Source: Deltaproteobacteria bacterium (GTDB taxonomy: Bacteria; Desulfobacterota; Desulfobacteria; Desulfobacterales; SURF-15). Taken from it: a stretch of 36,579 nucleotides of DNA. The DNA lies in the NCBI GenBank assembly GCA_019309565.1, contig JAFDFZ010000040.1, positions 1 to 36,579 on the forward strand. Direction: 5' to 3'. Position numbers and translations under genes: made by a program. The notes under the pieces were generated by a model, which made no database searches, was not told where the DNA came from, and was given only the letters and a program-made list of their open reading frames with translations. Numbering within the stretch: position 1 is the stretch's first letter; every line of letters begins with the position of its first letter. Below are positions 16,741 through 23,489 of the stretch, one piece after another.

Positions 16741-17802
16741 TCACCTAACCGGCAGAGTAGAATGTGACCAGAGCAAAGACTCGACCACTCTATCGGTTCC
16801 CATGCCGTCCACCAATATTTGGCCTTGTTGACTCATCTGCAGACGCAAGATACGGTCTTCAAGCAATCTTGAGAGCCTGTTTTCTATCTGAGCGATTGAG
16901 ACCTCAGTGTGCCAGCCCAAGCATAGTGCCACACCCGCTTTATCCAAGCCAACGGCAATACCTTGCTGATTTTCAGCAAGCTCTAATACCACGGCAGGTA
17001 GCCCCATAAACGTCAACTCCCAGCAAGTGCTGCCTGCCGCTGATACAGCCAAATCGGCCCAGGCCATGAGTTTTGGCATGTTTTTCACATCAGGTAAGAG
17101 GTGAATGGTGAATGGTGAATGGTTAACAGCTTCCTTAAACGAGGCCATATGTGGATTAGATGGCCCAATGGCAACTTTTACTTCAAGGTCTCTTAACTTT
17201 AGCCTATTCATGGCTCTGATCACCTTAAGGGTAACGTTATCGGGATCGCCGCCGCCCATTGTGACCAGTACCTTGCGGGCTACCTCCGGTATCTCCCGCT
17301 TCCATTCCCGCCATTTCAAGAACTCTCTCCTGATGAGTACATAGCGCGTGCCGAGCAATAAACGGGTATATGCCTCTCGGGAATAGCTCAACTCTTCCCC
17401 GTGCAGATTTAGGTTCAAGACTATATCGGCGTAGTAATGGTCAAGATGCGCCATGTCATCAATGACCAAGAGTTTATTATGGCCAATTTCTTTAACCTTT
17501 CGCTGATACTCTGAATTGAAATGATATCCGTCCAGTACCACCCACGCATCTGGATGCTTAGATAATATTCTTAATGTTATCTCCCAATCTGCAGGATCCG
17601 GATATGGATACTTCACCATAACAATTTGAAATTGCTCGTTCCTCAAACGCTGGAGCAAAGATTCGTTATCGCAGGATGTGATGAAAATCACCTCTGCACC
17701 GGCATCTTTCCATGCTTGTCCTAAAGCTAAACAACGCATCAGGTGACCTGTACCGATCCTTGTGCTTGCGTCAGCGCGAATGATTAGATAGTGTCCATCC
17801 AC
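16741..17802 (-). CDS. pseG: UDP-2,4-diacetamido-2,4,6-trideoxy-altropyranose hydrolase
   Basis: The core begins YLIIRADASTRIGTGHLMRCLAL, the PseG first-strand motif with the catalytic His in GTGH, followed by VVLDGYHF, LVIDDMAH, KVLVTMGGGDPDNVTLKVI and DLAVSAAGSTCWELTFMGLP. It removes UDP to release 6-deoxy-AltdiNAc for PseI. The frame is open to 17889, but the part beyond 17802 lies in an inverted repeat next to an ISNCY fragment. A GTG at 17802 gives 353 residues, the usual length, without an evident ribosome binding site; a mobile element may have replaced the native leader. A GGTGAAT heptamer run at 17101-17121 is translated in frame as part of NHSPFTIH. Confidence 0.86.
   Translation of the reverse strand: MDGHYLIIRADASTRIGTGHLMRCLALGQAWKDAGAEVIFITSCDNESLLQRLRNEQFQIVMVKYPYPDPADWEITLRILSKHPDAWVVLDGYHFNSEYQRKVKEIGHNKLLVIDDMAHLDHYYADIVLNLNLHGEELSYSREAYTRLLLGTRYVLIRREFLKWREWKREIPEVARKVLVTMGGGDPDNVTLKVIRAMNRLKLRDLEVKVAIGPSNPHMASFKEAVNHSPFTIHLLPDVKNMPKLMAWADLAVSAAGSTCWELTFMGLPAVVLELAENQQGIAVGLDKAGVALCLGWHTEVSIAQIENRLSRLLEDRILRLQMSQQGQILVDGMGTDRVVESLLWSHSTLPVR
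17101..17127. repeat. GGTGAAT-type heptamer micro-array inside pseG
   Basis: Three perfect tandem copies of GTGAATG (17101-17121) followed by a degenerate unit (GTTAAC). It is translated on the minus strand as part of VNHSPFTIH without disturbing the frame. The motif differs from the GGAGCNN arrays elsewhere in the window but shares the 7-bp period. Confidence 0.7.
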
Positions 17803-17834
17803 AGTAATAACTAGTTGATATGAACAAAAAAAGC

Positions 17835-17934
17835 GCATTTTGTGGTGGCTTTTATTTCCGGTTTGTAGTATATGACAGTTGGCCAACATGCCATAATCAC
17901 TACAAAAACCAGAAAGAAGCCGACTACAAAATGC
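17835..17934. repeat. Imperfect long inverted repeat at ISNCY fragment end
   Basis: GCGCATTTTGTGGTGGCTT at 17835-17853 is matched by AAGCCGACTACAAAATGCGC at 17915-17934 in inverted orientation, and the similarity continues inward for about 40 bp with some mismatches. The structure lies directly before the transposase fragment and at the 5' end of pseG. It may be a terminal structure of the element or a relic of a nested insertion. Confidence 0.55.
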
Positions 17935-18250
17935 GCGAAAAATGGCAAAAACAAATGCTGGTTGTTGACCCGGCCGGAAGCCATCCCCAGGAAAAGGAGC
18001 TTGAAGCCATCAGCCGCATCATTATCACTACTCCTATCATTGTCGAAAGGGTTCTGCAAGACCTCAATCGAGGTAAAATCATTCTGTATCGCAGAGGGGC
18101 AAACGGCATGAGCGCCGAGCAGGTACTCAGAGCTGCCATCGTTATGTTTCTGTTCGACTTCAGCTATGAGGAGCTGGTCTTTCATATCAACGACTCGCGC
18201 AGCCTCAAGCGCTTTTGCGGCAACGGCATTGCCGATAAAGGAATAATGAA
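17931..18250 (+). pseudogene. ISNCY-type transposase, N-terminal fragment
   Basis: This is the only clearly real protein-coding sequence on the plus strand. From the ATG at 17931 it reads HPQEKELEAISRIIITTP, then a MSAEQVLRAAIVMFLFDFSY and EELVFHINDSRSLKRFC segment. This is the N-terminal DNA-binding region (DUF772-like) of ISNCY-type DDE transposases. Family members have about 400-480 residues; this one loses similarity after ADKG near 18246, where an IS200-type element begins. The rest of the gene is not found beyond that element. It is inactive. Confidence 0.68.
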
Positions 18251-18251
18251 C

Positions 18252-18270
18252 CCTGCAGCAAGCTGCAAGG
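18252..18270. repeat. IS200 right-end hairpin
   Basis: CCTGCAGCAAGCTGCAAGG forms an imperfect stem with the same core as the hairpin at 18749-18768. On the coding strand of the transposase it lies 3' of the gene, so it is the right end. Confidence 0.6.
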
Positions 18271-18279
18271 TATTAGAGT

Positions 18280-18723
18280 CTAATCGAACAATTTGAGCTG
18301 TGAAAGGTCAGTCTTGGGTTTTCCTTGTTTTTGGACATACTTTTCAACCGTGTTCCAGTCGCATCTTTCTCCGACTGTCGCAACATAGTATCCATCTGTC
18401 CAAAACTCACCACCCCAAAGCTCCTTTCTTATTGATGGTTTCTGACGAAATATTTCTCTTGCTGTAATGTTCTTGAATATTTGCACGATTCGACCTGGAG
18501 ATACTTTCGGATGTGCTCCACATAACAAGTCAATATGATCTTTGTCACAACCAACGGCTTCCATTTCTATGGCACAGCGCTGGAAAATACCTTCAGCTGT
18601 CTCTGTGATGATGGCGTTGGCCGCTGAATCCATTAGCGCTTTTCGGTATTTTACTGGAAACACTACGTGATAGTGAATTTGCCATACACAATGGTATCCG
18701 CTTCTTAATGTTTCATTGGTCAT
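18280..18723 (-). CDS. tnpA: IS200/IS605-family Y1 transposase TnpA (altered HUH motif)
   Basis: A protein of 147 residues, the normal TnpA length. WQIHYHVVFPVKYRKAL (about 14-30), PGRIVQIFKNITAREIF and LWGGEFWTDGYYVATVG (about 102-118) identify the Y1 HUH transposase; the nucleophilic tyrosine is Y112 or Y113. The metal-binding motif, normally His-hydrophobic-His, reads H63-I64-D65 (KDHIDLLCGAHP). The change needs one base (CAC to GAC). An Asp may still bind metal, but activity is doubtful. The enzyme cuts and rejoins single-stranded hairpin ends. Confidence 0.85.
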   Translation of the reverse strand: MTNETLRSGYHCVWQIHYHVVFPVKYRKALMDSAANAIITETAEGIFQRCAIEMEAVGCDKDHIDLLCGAHPKVSPGRIVQIFKNITAREIFRQKPSIRKELWGGEFWTDGYYVATVGERCDWNTVEKYVQKQGKPKTDLSQLKLFD

Positions 18724-18748
18724 ATCCCCTGGTTATCATAGGGATTGA

Positions 18749-18768
18749 CCCCGCAGCAAGCTGCGGGG
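18749..18768. repeat. IS200 left-end hairpin
   Basis: A perfect 9-bp stem CCCCGCAGC / GCTGCGGGG with an AA loop. It lies upstream of the transposase gene start, where the left-end hairpin and translation-blocking structure of IS200 elements are expected. Confidence 0.65.
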
Positions 18769-18836
18769 AATTATCAAGTTAAAGCTCCTCTAAAATAGCA
18801 ATGACTGTTCCCACAAGTTGTCCCTTCCAGCGCCTT

Positions 18837-20135
18837 TCATCTAACCGCGAACACAGGCCTTACGACAGGAGCATCCAGAACCTCGACCAGATTTCCCTTT
18901 TTCAAGCATTCAGATAGCCGTTCCAGTGTCACTGAGTATGCTTTTTCCACTCGAAGCAGATCCGCCTTTGAATGTGCATAACAAAGATTGTGACTGGCGT
19001 TTATCAATACTCCTTCTGCGATCATGGATGTTAAGAAGAAGGTTTTGATCACATTCCGGTCGGCGGCAGGATGATCATGAAATTGAAGTATCTTCCAGCA
19101 TGGCCGTCCTGCAATGGTGATCACATCGGAAAGGCCGCACCCATTGATCTGTGCCTGCACGGTATCGGCTAGCCGTGCGCCCTTATGCCAGATGTTGTCA
19201 ATGACCGGTTCTCGCTCTATCTTATCAATGACCGCTATGGCGGCGGCCAGGGAAAGGGTCTCTCCTCCAAATGTGGTTGAAAAAAAAATATCCTCGAAAG
19301 AACGCATATACTCAACCTTGCCCACCAGGGCTGCGATGGGCATACCATTGCCCATTGATTTTCCGAATGTGGCCAGATCGGGCGTCACACCGAACAATTG
19401 CTGCGCCCCCCCCATTGCAAAACGGAAGCCGGTGATGATTTCGTCCAGAATGAACAGGGCGCCGTTCTCCTTGGCAAGAGCCTGAACTTCCTCCATGTAT
19501 CCGTCGTAAGGTTCGACAGTATTCATAGGCTCCATGATGACGGCTGCAAATTCTTCGGGGTGACTGCGGAAAAGTTGATCCAGGGCTTCGATATCGTTGT
19601 ATGGGAACTTGTGGGTAAGCGTCGCAACTTCAGGTGGCACCCCCAGATTGCGGTTGGTGGCACCGATGTACCAGTCATGCCATCCATGGTATCCGCTTGC
19701 GGCAATACGCTTGCGACCTGTCACTGCGCGGGCCAGGCGCACTGCAGCAGTCGTCACATCGGAGCCGTTCTTGCCGAAGCGCACCATCTCCGCACAGGGG
19801 ATGATTCGCGTCAGCCGTTCTGCCAATTCGACCTCTAGCGCCGTGGCCATGCTGAAGGAGATCCCTTTTTCCAACTGCTGGCAGATGGCCCGATCTACGT
19901 CTGGATCCCGATAACCCAAGATCACCGATAAAAGACCGCATATCAGATCGATGTATTCGTTGCCGTCAAGGTCCCAAACCCGGCCTCCGGCACCCGATTC
20001 CAGAAACATGGGTGCATGACCGACAGGAAATTGAACTCGACTCCTGCTGAAGGTCTGGGCTCCCAGCGGAATAATCCGTTCGGCCCTTTCGAGCATTCGG
20101 GTACCTTGCTGATACCGCTTATTCGTGATCGTCAT
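18837..20135 (-). CDS. Class III aminotransferase (glutamate-1-semialdehyde aminomutase-like)
   Basis: A protein of 432 residues with the class III fold: LDGNEYIDLICGLLSVILGY near 57-76, GKNGSDVTTAAVRLARA, SGYHGWHDWYIG, LFILDEIITGFRF with D231/E232, and the PLP lysine K259 in TFGKSMGNGMPIAAL. It resembles HemL but also the many HemL-like enzymes of polysaccharide clusters. It overlaps the oxidoreductase gene by 4 bp (ATGA) and so is tightly co-translated with it and with pseF. A housekeeping haem role is unlikely in this setting. It probably transaminates or isomerises an amino-sugar or side-chain precursor. The substrate is unknown. Confidence 0.82.
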   Translation of the reverse strand: MTITNKRYQQGTRMLERAERIIPLGAQTFSRSRVQFPVGHAPMFLESGAGGRVWDLDGNEYIDLICGLLSVILGYRDPDVDRAICQQLEKGISFSMATALEVELAERLTRIIPCAEMVRFGKNGSDVTTAAVRLARAVTGRKRIAASGYHGWHDWYIGATNRNLGVPPEVATLTHKFPYNDIEALDQLFRSHPEEFAAVIMEPMNTVEPYDGYMEEVQALAKENGALFILDEIITGFRFAMGGAQQLFGVTPDLATFGKSMGNGMPIAALVGKVEYMRSFEDIFFSTTFGGETLSLAAAIAVIDKIEREPVIDNIWHKGARLADTVQAQINGCGLSDVITIAGRPCWKILQFHDHPAADRNVIKTFFLTSMIAEGVLINASHNLCYAHSKADLLRVEKAYSVTLERLSECLKKGNLVEVLDAPVVRPVFAVR

Positions 20136-21142
20136 CTTCGTACATCCTCGGGTCTCATCAGCTTACCGTATTTAAGGGCTGCCTTGGCTCCAAGCACTAC
20201 CGCCAACTCTTCCAGGGCCTGGTACCCATCAAGCAGCGGTGTAGATCGGCCCTCCAATTCCGCTATAAAATGAGAGATGAGTGTGGTGTACATTACATTG
20301 GCGTCAACAGCATCGTTACGGTAAAGAATCCGTTCTTCTCGTGCTCCCTGAGCAAGGAGTCGTACCATACATAACTCCGGGGCTTTGCCTTCGCTTAACC
20401 ATATCAGCGTGCCATGCGTTCCGATAACCTCAAGGCCTCGTCGTTTGACTTGCTGCAAATAGTCCAGATGAACTTCAGCCCGCACCCCCGATACAAATCT
20501 CAAAGTGAGGCTTGCATAATCTTCCACATCGATATCCAGATCCGAAAGACGCGCTGCTTCACAGGCAATTCCATCAACGGCTCCGAAAAACCACATGAGA
20601 TAATCCACTTCATGAATGGCATCCAGGATGACCCCGCCACCCTGGGCGGCATGCGCACAGTAAAGGCGCCGGTAGTCAACCCCGGGACGCATGTTCGGCA
20701 AGTAATTACCATAGTGGGCGCGAGCAAACAGCGGTTTGCCAATCTCGGGCAGGTGTTTTCGAAGCACTACTAATCCCGGGTGATAACGTATGTTGCAAAC
20801 AACAAATATCCTGCACCCTTTAGTTTCGGCAATATCGAGAAGACGGGCTACCCCCTCGATTCGATGTGCTATGGGTTTTTCGATAAGCAGATGTACGCCA
20901 TGATCAACGATGCGACAAGCCAGATCAAGATGGGTATCGGTCGGAGTCGCCAGAACCGCACCGTTTGGTTTCCAGCTATCCAGGCTTTGTGGTAAAGAAT
21001 CAAACCATGGCACGTCAAGGCGCGCTGCCAGATCCCTGACCCGCTTGCGATCACTATCCACCAGCGCCACTTGCGCTAATCTGCTCGCATTGATCGCATG
21101 GCAACGGCCGATGGATCCACAACCAACAACCAGTATCTTCAC
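20132..21142 (-). CDS. Gfo/Idh/MocA-family oxidoreductase
   Basis: A protein of 336 residues. MKILVVGCGSIGRCHAINA is the NAD(P)-binding loop; VLATPTDTHLDLACRIV and HLLIEKPIAHRIEGV give the conserved EKP motif with the catalytic Lys. The C-terminal sheet domain (LDAIHEVDYLMWFFG, HLDYLQQVKRRGLEVIGT) is complete. It would oxidise or reduce a sugar or cyclitol hydroxyl. Start and stop overlap the neighbours by 4 bp on both sides, forming a three-gene unit with pseF and the class III aminotransferase. No standard step in the Pse pathway needs it, so it may serve the second nonulosonate branch or a side-chain donor. Confidence 0.85.
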   Translation of the reverse strand: MKILVVGCGSIGRCHAINASRLAQVALVDSDRKRVRDLAARLDVPWFDSLPQSLDSWKPNGAVLATPTDTHLDLACRIVDHGVHLLIEKPIAHRIEGVARLLDIAETKGCRIFVVCNIRYHPGLVVLRKHLPEIGKPLFARAHYGNYLPNMRPGVDYRRLYCAHAAQGGGVILDAIHEVDYLMWFFGAVDGIACEAARLSDLDIDVEDYASLTLRFVSGVRAEVHLDYLQQVKRRGLEVIGTHGTLIWLSEGKAPELCMVRLLAQGAREERILYRNDAVDANVMYTTLISHFIAELEGRSTPLLDGYQALEELAVVLGAKAALKYGKLMRPEDVRR

Positions 21143-21849
21143 AATCCCCTACTCTTGTTAAGGCTTTGTCCGGCGAAGTATCGGGCCAGGGCCAGGTCCG
21201 AGGCTTCGTCGATATCCACGGAACGTTCCCTTGGCATAAAATGGCTGCGCAACCCCGGACCATAGAAACTGCGGATTTTCCTGAAGGCGGGTACGGAAAC
21301 GGCATAAGTGCTTCCGTTGTCGACAACCAGCTTCGGCACTTCCTGAGAACGCTTGTTTACCCAATACGGCAAAAACGGAACCAGACTGCCATCATCCTTT
21401 TGCATGAGCGCCTGGTGCGGGGGATGGCTATAAGCACATACTGCCATTGAAAAATCACAGAAACCGGGTTTCAACAGAGCCATGACCCGGCGGATGTCTT
21501 CCGCATTTCTGAGGGGAGCCGTAGGATACAGGCAGGCCATGCGACAGAACGCTCTCCCCTTTTGCCCTTCATGGTTCAAAAGATCCAGGCAAACATCGAC
21601 AACCCCGACATCATCAGCAGCCAGGTACGCCGGTCGCAGATGCACCCTTGCCCCGTACCGCATGCTAATCTCGGCAATCTCGGTATCTTCGGTGGATACG
21701 ATTACGGCATCAAAAAGCTCGCTCTCCAGCGCCGCCTCGATGGTATAGGCAATGATGGGCTTACCCAGGAAGTCAATAATATTTTTACGGGGAAGCCGTT
21801 TTGATCCACCCCGTGCGGGAATTACGGCTACGCTGCAGTTTGTATTCAT
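21139..21849 (-). CDS. pseF: CMP-pseudaminic acid synthetase (acylneuraminate cytidylyltransferase)
   Basis: A protein of 236 residues with the CTP-binding motif VIPARGGSKRLPRKNI (about 9-24), FLGKPIIAYTIEAALES, VIVSTEDTEIAEISMRYGA and the C-terminal RSVDIDEASDLALA loop. This arrangement is that of PseF/NeuA. It activates the finished nonulosonic acid as CMP-sugar. It is the only cytidylyltransferase in the window, although two NeuB-family synthases are present, so it must serve both or one product is activated elsewhere. It overlaps the oxidoreductase start by 4 bp. Confidence 0.88.
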   Translation of the reverse strand: MNTNCSVAVIPARGGSKRLPRKNIIDFLGKPIIAYTIEAALESELFDAVIVSTEDTEIAEISMRYGARVHLRPAYLAADDVGVVDVCLDLLNHEGQKGRAFCRMACLYPTAPLRNAEDIRRVMALLKPGFCDFSMAVCAYSHPPHQALMQKDDGSLVPFLPYWVNKRSQEVPKLVVDNGSTYAVSVPAFRKIRSFYGPGLRSHFMPRERSVDIDEASDLALARYFAGQSLNKSRGL

Positions 21850-21937
21850 TCCAAGGAGTTTAGGTTAGAATCAGAATATAATCCAGAAATTTTCTTTTTA
21901 AAACCGAATCCTATCATGAGTTTCGGAAGGTTGAAGT

Positions 21938-22053
21938 AAACCCCGTTAAAAAACGATGTTCTCTAACGACTATAGATGGTGGCAATAAACCACCATCTAT
22001 AAGGAATTATCTATACAACCGACAGCATTCGGTGGCTTTTTCTAACGGGGTAA
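21938..22053. repeat. MITE-like inverted-repeat element between hisF and pseF
   Basis: The 239-bp gap between hisF and pseF holds nested inverted repeats. The outer arms are TAAACCCCGTTAAAAAA from about 21937 and its near-complement TTTTCTAACGGGGTAAA ending at 22053. Inside is a perfect 11-bp stem, ATAGATGGTGG (21972-21982) and CCACCATCTAT (21990-22000). A third small hairpin (ACCG/CGGT, 22018-22033) precedes a short T run on the plus strand. There is no coding frame. Size of about 115 bp and terminal inverted repeats suggest a miniature element; a regulatory RNA structure is an alternative. Confidence 0.5.
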
Positions 22054-22088
22054 AGAACGACTCGAACGGAAACCATTCCAGAACAAAA

Positions 22089-22850
22089 TCATGCCAGGCA
22101 AACCGGAATCCCATGATCATGCATATAGCTGTGGGCTTTGATCGGACTCTGATCCGTAAAATGAAAAATACTGGCTGCGGCTACGGCCGATGCTCCTCCC
22201 ACCCGTACCCCATCGACCAGGTCCTGTAATGTACCTACGCCACCCAAGGCGATTACAGGCACCGAGACAACGGCAGTGACATTTGAAAGTAAATCAAGAT
22301 CATACCCTGCCATCATACCGTCGCGATCCACGAAATGGATCATGATTTCACCTGCGCCCCGCTCGGCAACCTCCTGTACCCACGGCAAAACGCGTCTTAA
22401 CGTCATTTGCCGTCCACCATGTGTGGAAACGCGGTATTCTCCATGCTTGTCCAATTTGGCGTCTACACATACGACGATATTGGCACTACCGAACGTTCCC
22501 GCAAGCTCATCGATAAATTCAGGTCTCATCACCGCAGCTGTTGACACGCATACACGATCAGCCCCAGCTGTGAAGGCTTTTCTGGCATCCTCGATGCTAT
22601 GGATTCCCCCCCCAACGGTTATCGGAATGAAACATTCCCTGGCGCTTGTTGAAATTAGATCGAGCCACTGGGACCGTCCCTCTACGGTAGCCGAAATGTC
22701 CAAAATTGCGAGCTCATCAGCCCCCTGGGAGTCGTATACCCGAACGGTCATGAGAGGGTCTCCCGTGTCACGATAGTACCGGAATTTTTTCGTCTTAATC
22801 ATTCGGCCCTCCTTCAAAAGGAGGACAGGAACCAAGCGGATTTTGAGCAT
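22089..22850 (-). CDS. hisF: HisF-like imidazole-glycerol-phosphate-synthase cyclase subunit of sugar amidotransferase system
   Basis: A protein of 253 residues with a complete beta/alpha-barrel: LVPVLLLKEGRMIKTKKFRY at the N-terminus, VYDSQGADELAILDI, PITVGGGIHSIEDARK, VCVDAKL, THGGRQMT, EIMIHFVDRDGMMAGYDLDL and VIALGGVGTLQDL. The VLLLK...VKT-like start is the form seen in HisF2/WbpI-associated proteins rather than histidine HisF (PCLDV). With HisH it supplies ammonia to the adjacent WbpG/PseA-like amidotransferase, which turns an N-acetyl into an acetamidino group. It looks intact, but both partner genes are damaged. It overlaps the hisH 3' end by 37 bp. Confidence 0.85.
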   Translation of the reverse strand: MLKIRLVPVLLLKEGRMIKTKKFRYYRDTGDPLMTVRVYDSQGADELAILDISATVEGRSQWLDLISTSARECFIPITVGGGIHSIEDARKAFTAGADRVCVSTAAVMRPEFIDELAGTFGSANIVVCVDAKLDKHGEYRVSTHGGRQMTLRRVLPWVQEVAERGAGEIMIHFVDRDGMMAGYDLDLLSNVTAVVSVPVIALGGVGTLQDLVDGVRVGGASAVAAASIFHFTDQSPIKAHSYMHDHGIPVCLA

Positions 22851-23461
22851 GAGCCTCCACTGAGAAAATTGCGCAGGATATTCAATCCTGCATCGCGGCT
22901 TTTTTCAGGATGAAACTGTATTCCGAAGACATTTTCCCGTTGAACAACAGCCGCAAACGGTTCACCATATTCGCATTTAGCGACTATGTACTGCTCCGGG
23001 CACTCTAAGATATAGCTATGCACAAAAAAGTAGTCCCTATTCTCGGCGTCAGCAGGCAGGAGAGGAGACTGGCCAAGCCGTTCGATTTGATTCCAACCGA
23101 TATGCGGTAATTTAAGATGACCGGCCTTCAGCTTTCGAACGCGTCCGGGAATCCATCACAGTCCCTTGCATTCACCGGATTCTTCGCCGATGTCGCCTAA
23201 AATTTGCATACCCAAACATATGCCAAGCAGTGGGACCCCCCTTATCAGGACTTGCTCACGTAATGTTTCTACCAAGTTACGGATTCGCAGATTCTCCATA
23301 CCGGCACCAAAGTTTCCGACGCCCGGCAAAACGATTCTTTCCGCTTTTCGAATGTCGCGTTCCAGACTGGTGAGCCTCACTTCCTTTCCGGAAGCAACAT
23401 ATTCAAGCGCCTTGGTCACCGAAAGTAAATTCCCAAGACCATAATCAACAACAACAATCAT
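22814..23461 (-). pseudogene. hisH: HisH-like glutamine amidotransferase subunit with in-frame nonsense codon
   Basis: Translation from the ATG at 23461 gives MIVVVDYGLGNLLSVTKALE, VLPGVGNFGAGMENLR and GICLGMQILG with the nucleophile C82. At codon 102 (23158-23156) a TGA interrupts the frame; the text then continues in the same frame with WIPGRVRKLKAGHLKLP, HIGWNQIERL, YFFVHSYIL and FGIQFHPEKSRDAGLNILRN. The family consensus at the stop is GLGWIPG, so GGA to TGA explains it. Everything else, including the His-Glu of the triad, is present, giving 215 codons in total. HisH delivers ammonia from glutamine to HisF. The truncated product lacks the His/Glu and should not work. Confidence 0.85.
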
Positions 23462-23489
23462 CCAACCAATCACCCAGGGGGGGCACCGA

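Larger units (their letters stand above)
18251..18769 (-). mobile_element. IS200-type element with subterminal hairpins
   Basis: A single transposase gene is bounded by two hairpins that share the core GCAGCAAGCTGC: an imperfect one at 18252-18270 and a perfect one at 18749-18768 (CCCCGCAGC-AA-GCTGCGGGG). Single-strand hairpin ends without terminal inverted repeats or target duplication are the signature of IS200/IS605 elements. It is inserted in or beside the ISNCY fragment, between pseG and the aminotransferase gene. The exact cleavage sites are not determined. Confidence 0.72.

Noticed and set aside
18837..20135. HemL of the haem pathway
   Set aside because: Operon overlap with an oxidoreductase and pseF places it in sugar biosynthesis; HemL-like enzymes are common in such loci.
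21938..22053. Riboswitch
   Set aside because: No known aptamer consensus was recognised; terminal inverted repeats suit a small mobile element better.
23156..23158. TGA recoded as an amino acid in hisH
   Set aside because: TGA ends other genes in the window normally (for example pseI), and no other in-frame TGA was noticed in intact genes.
22089..23461. HisF/HisH of histidine biosynthesis
   Set aside because: The neighbour is a sugar amidotransferase, no other his gene is present, and the HisF N-terminus has the LLLK form of sugar-cluster homologues.
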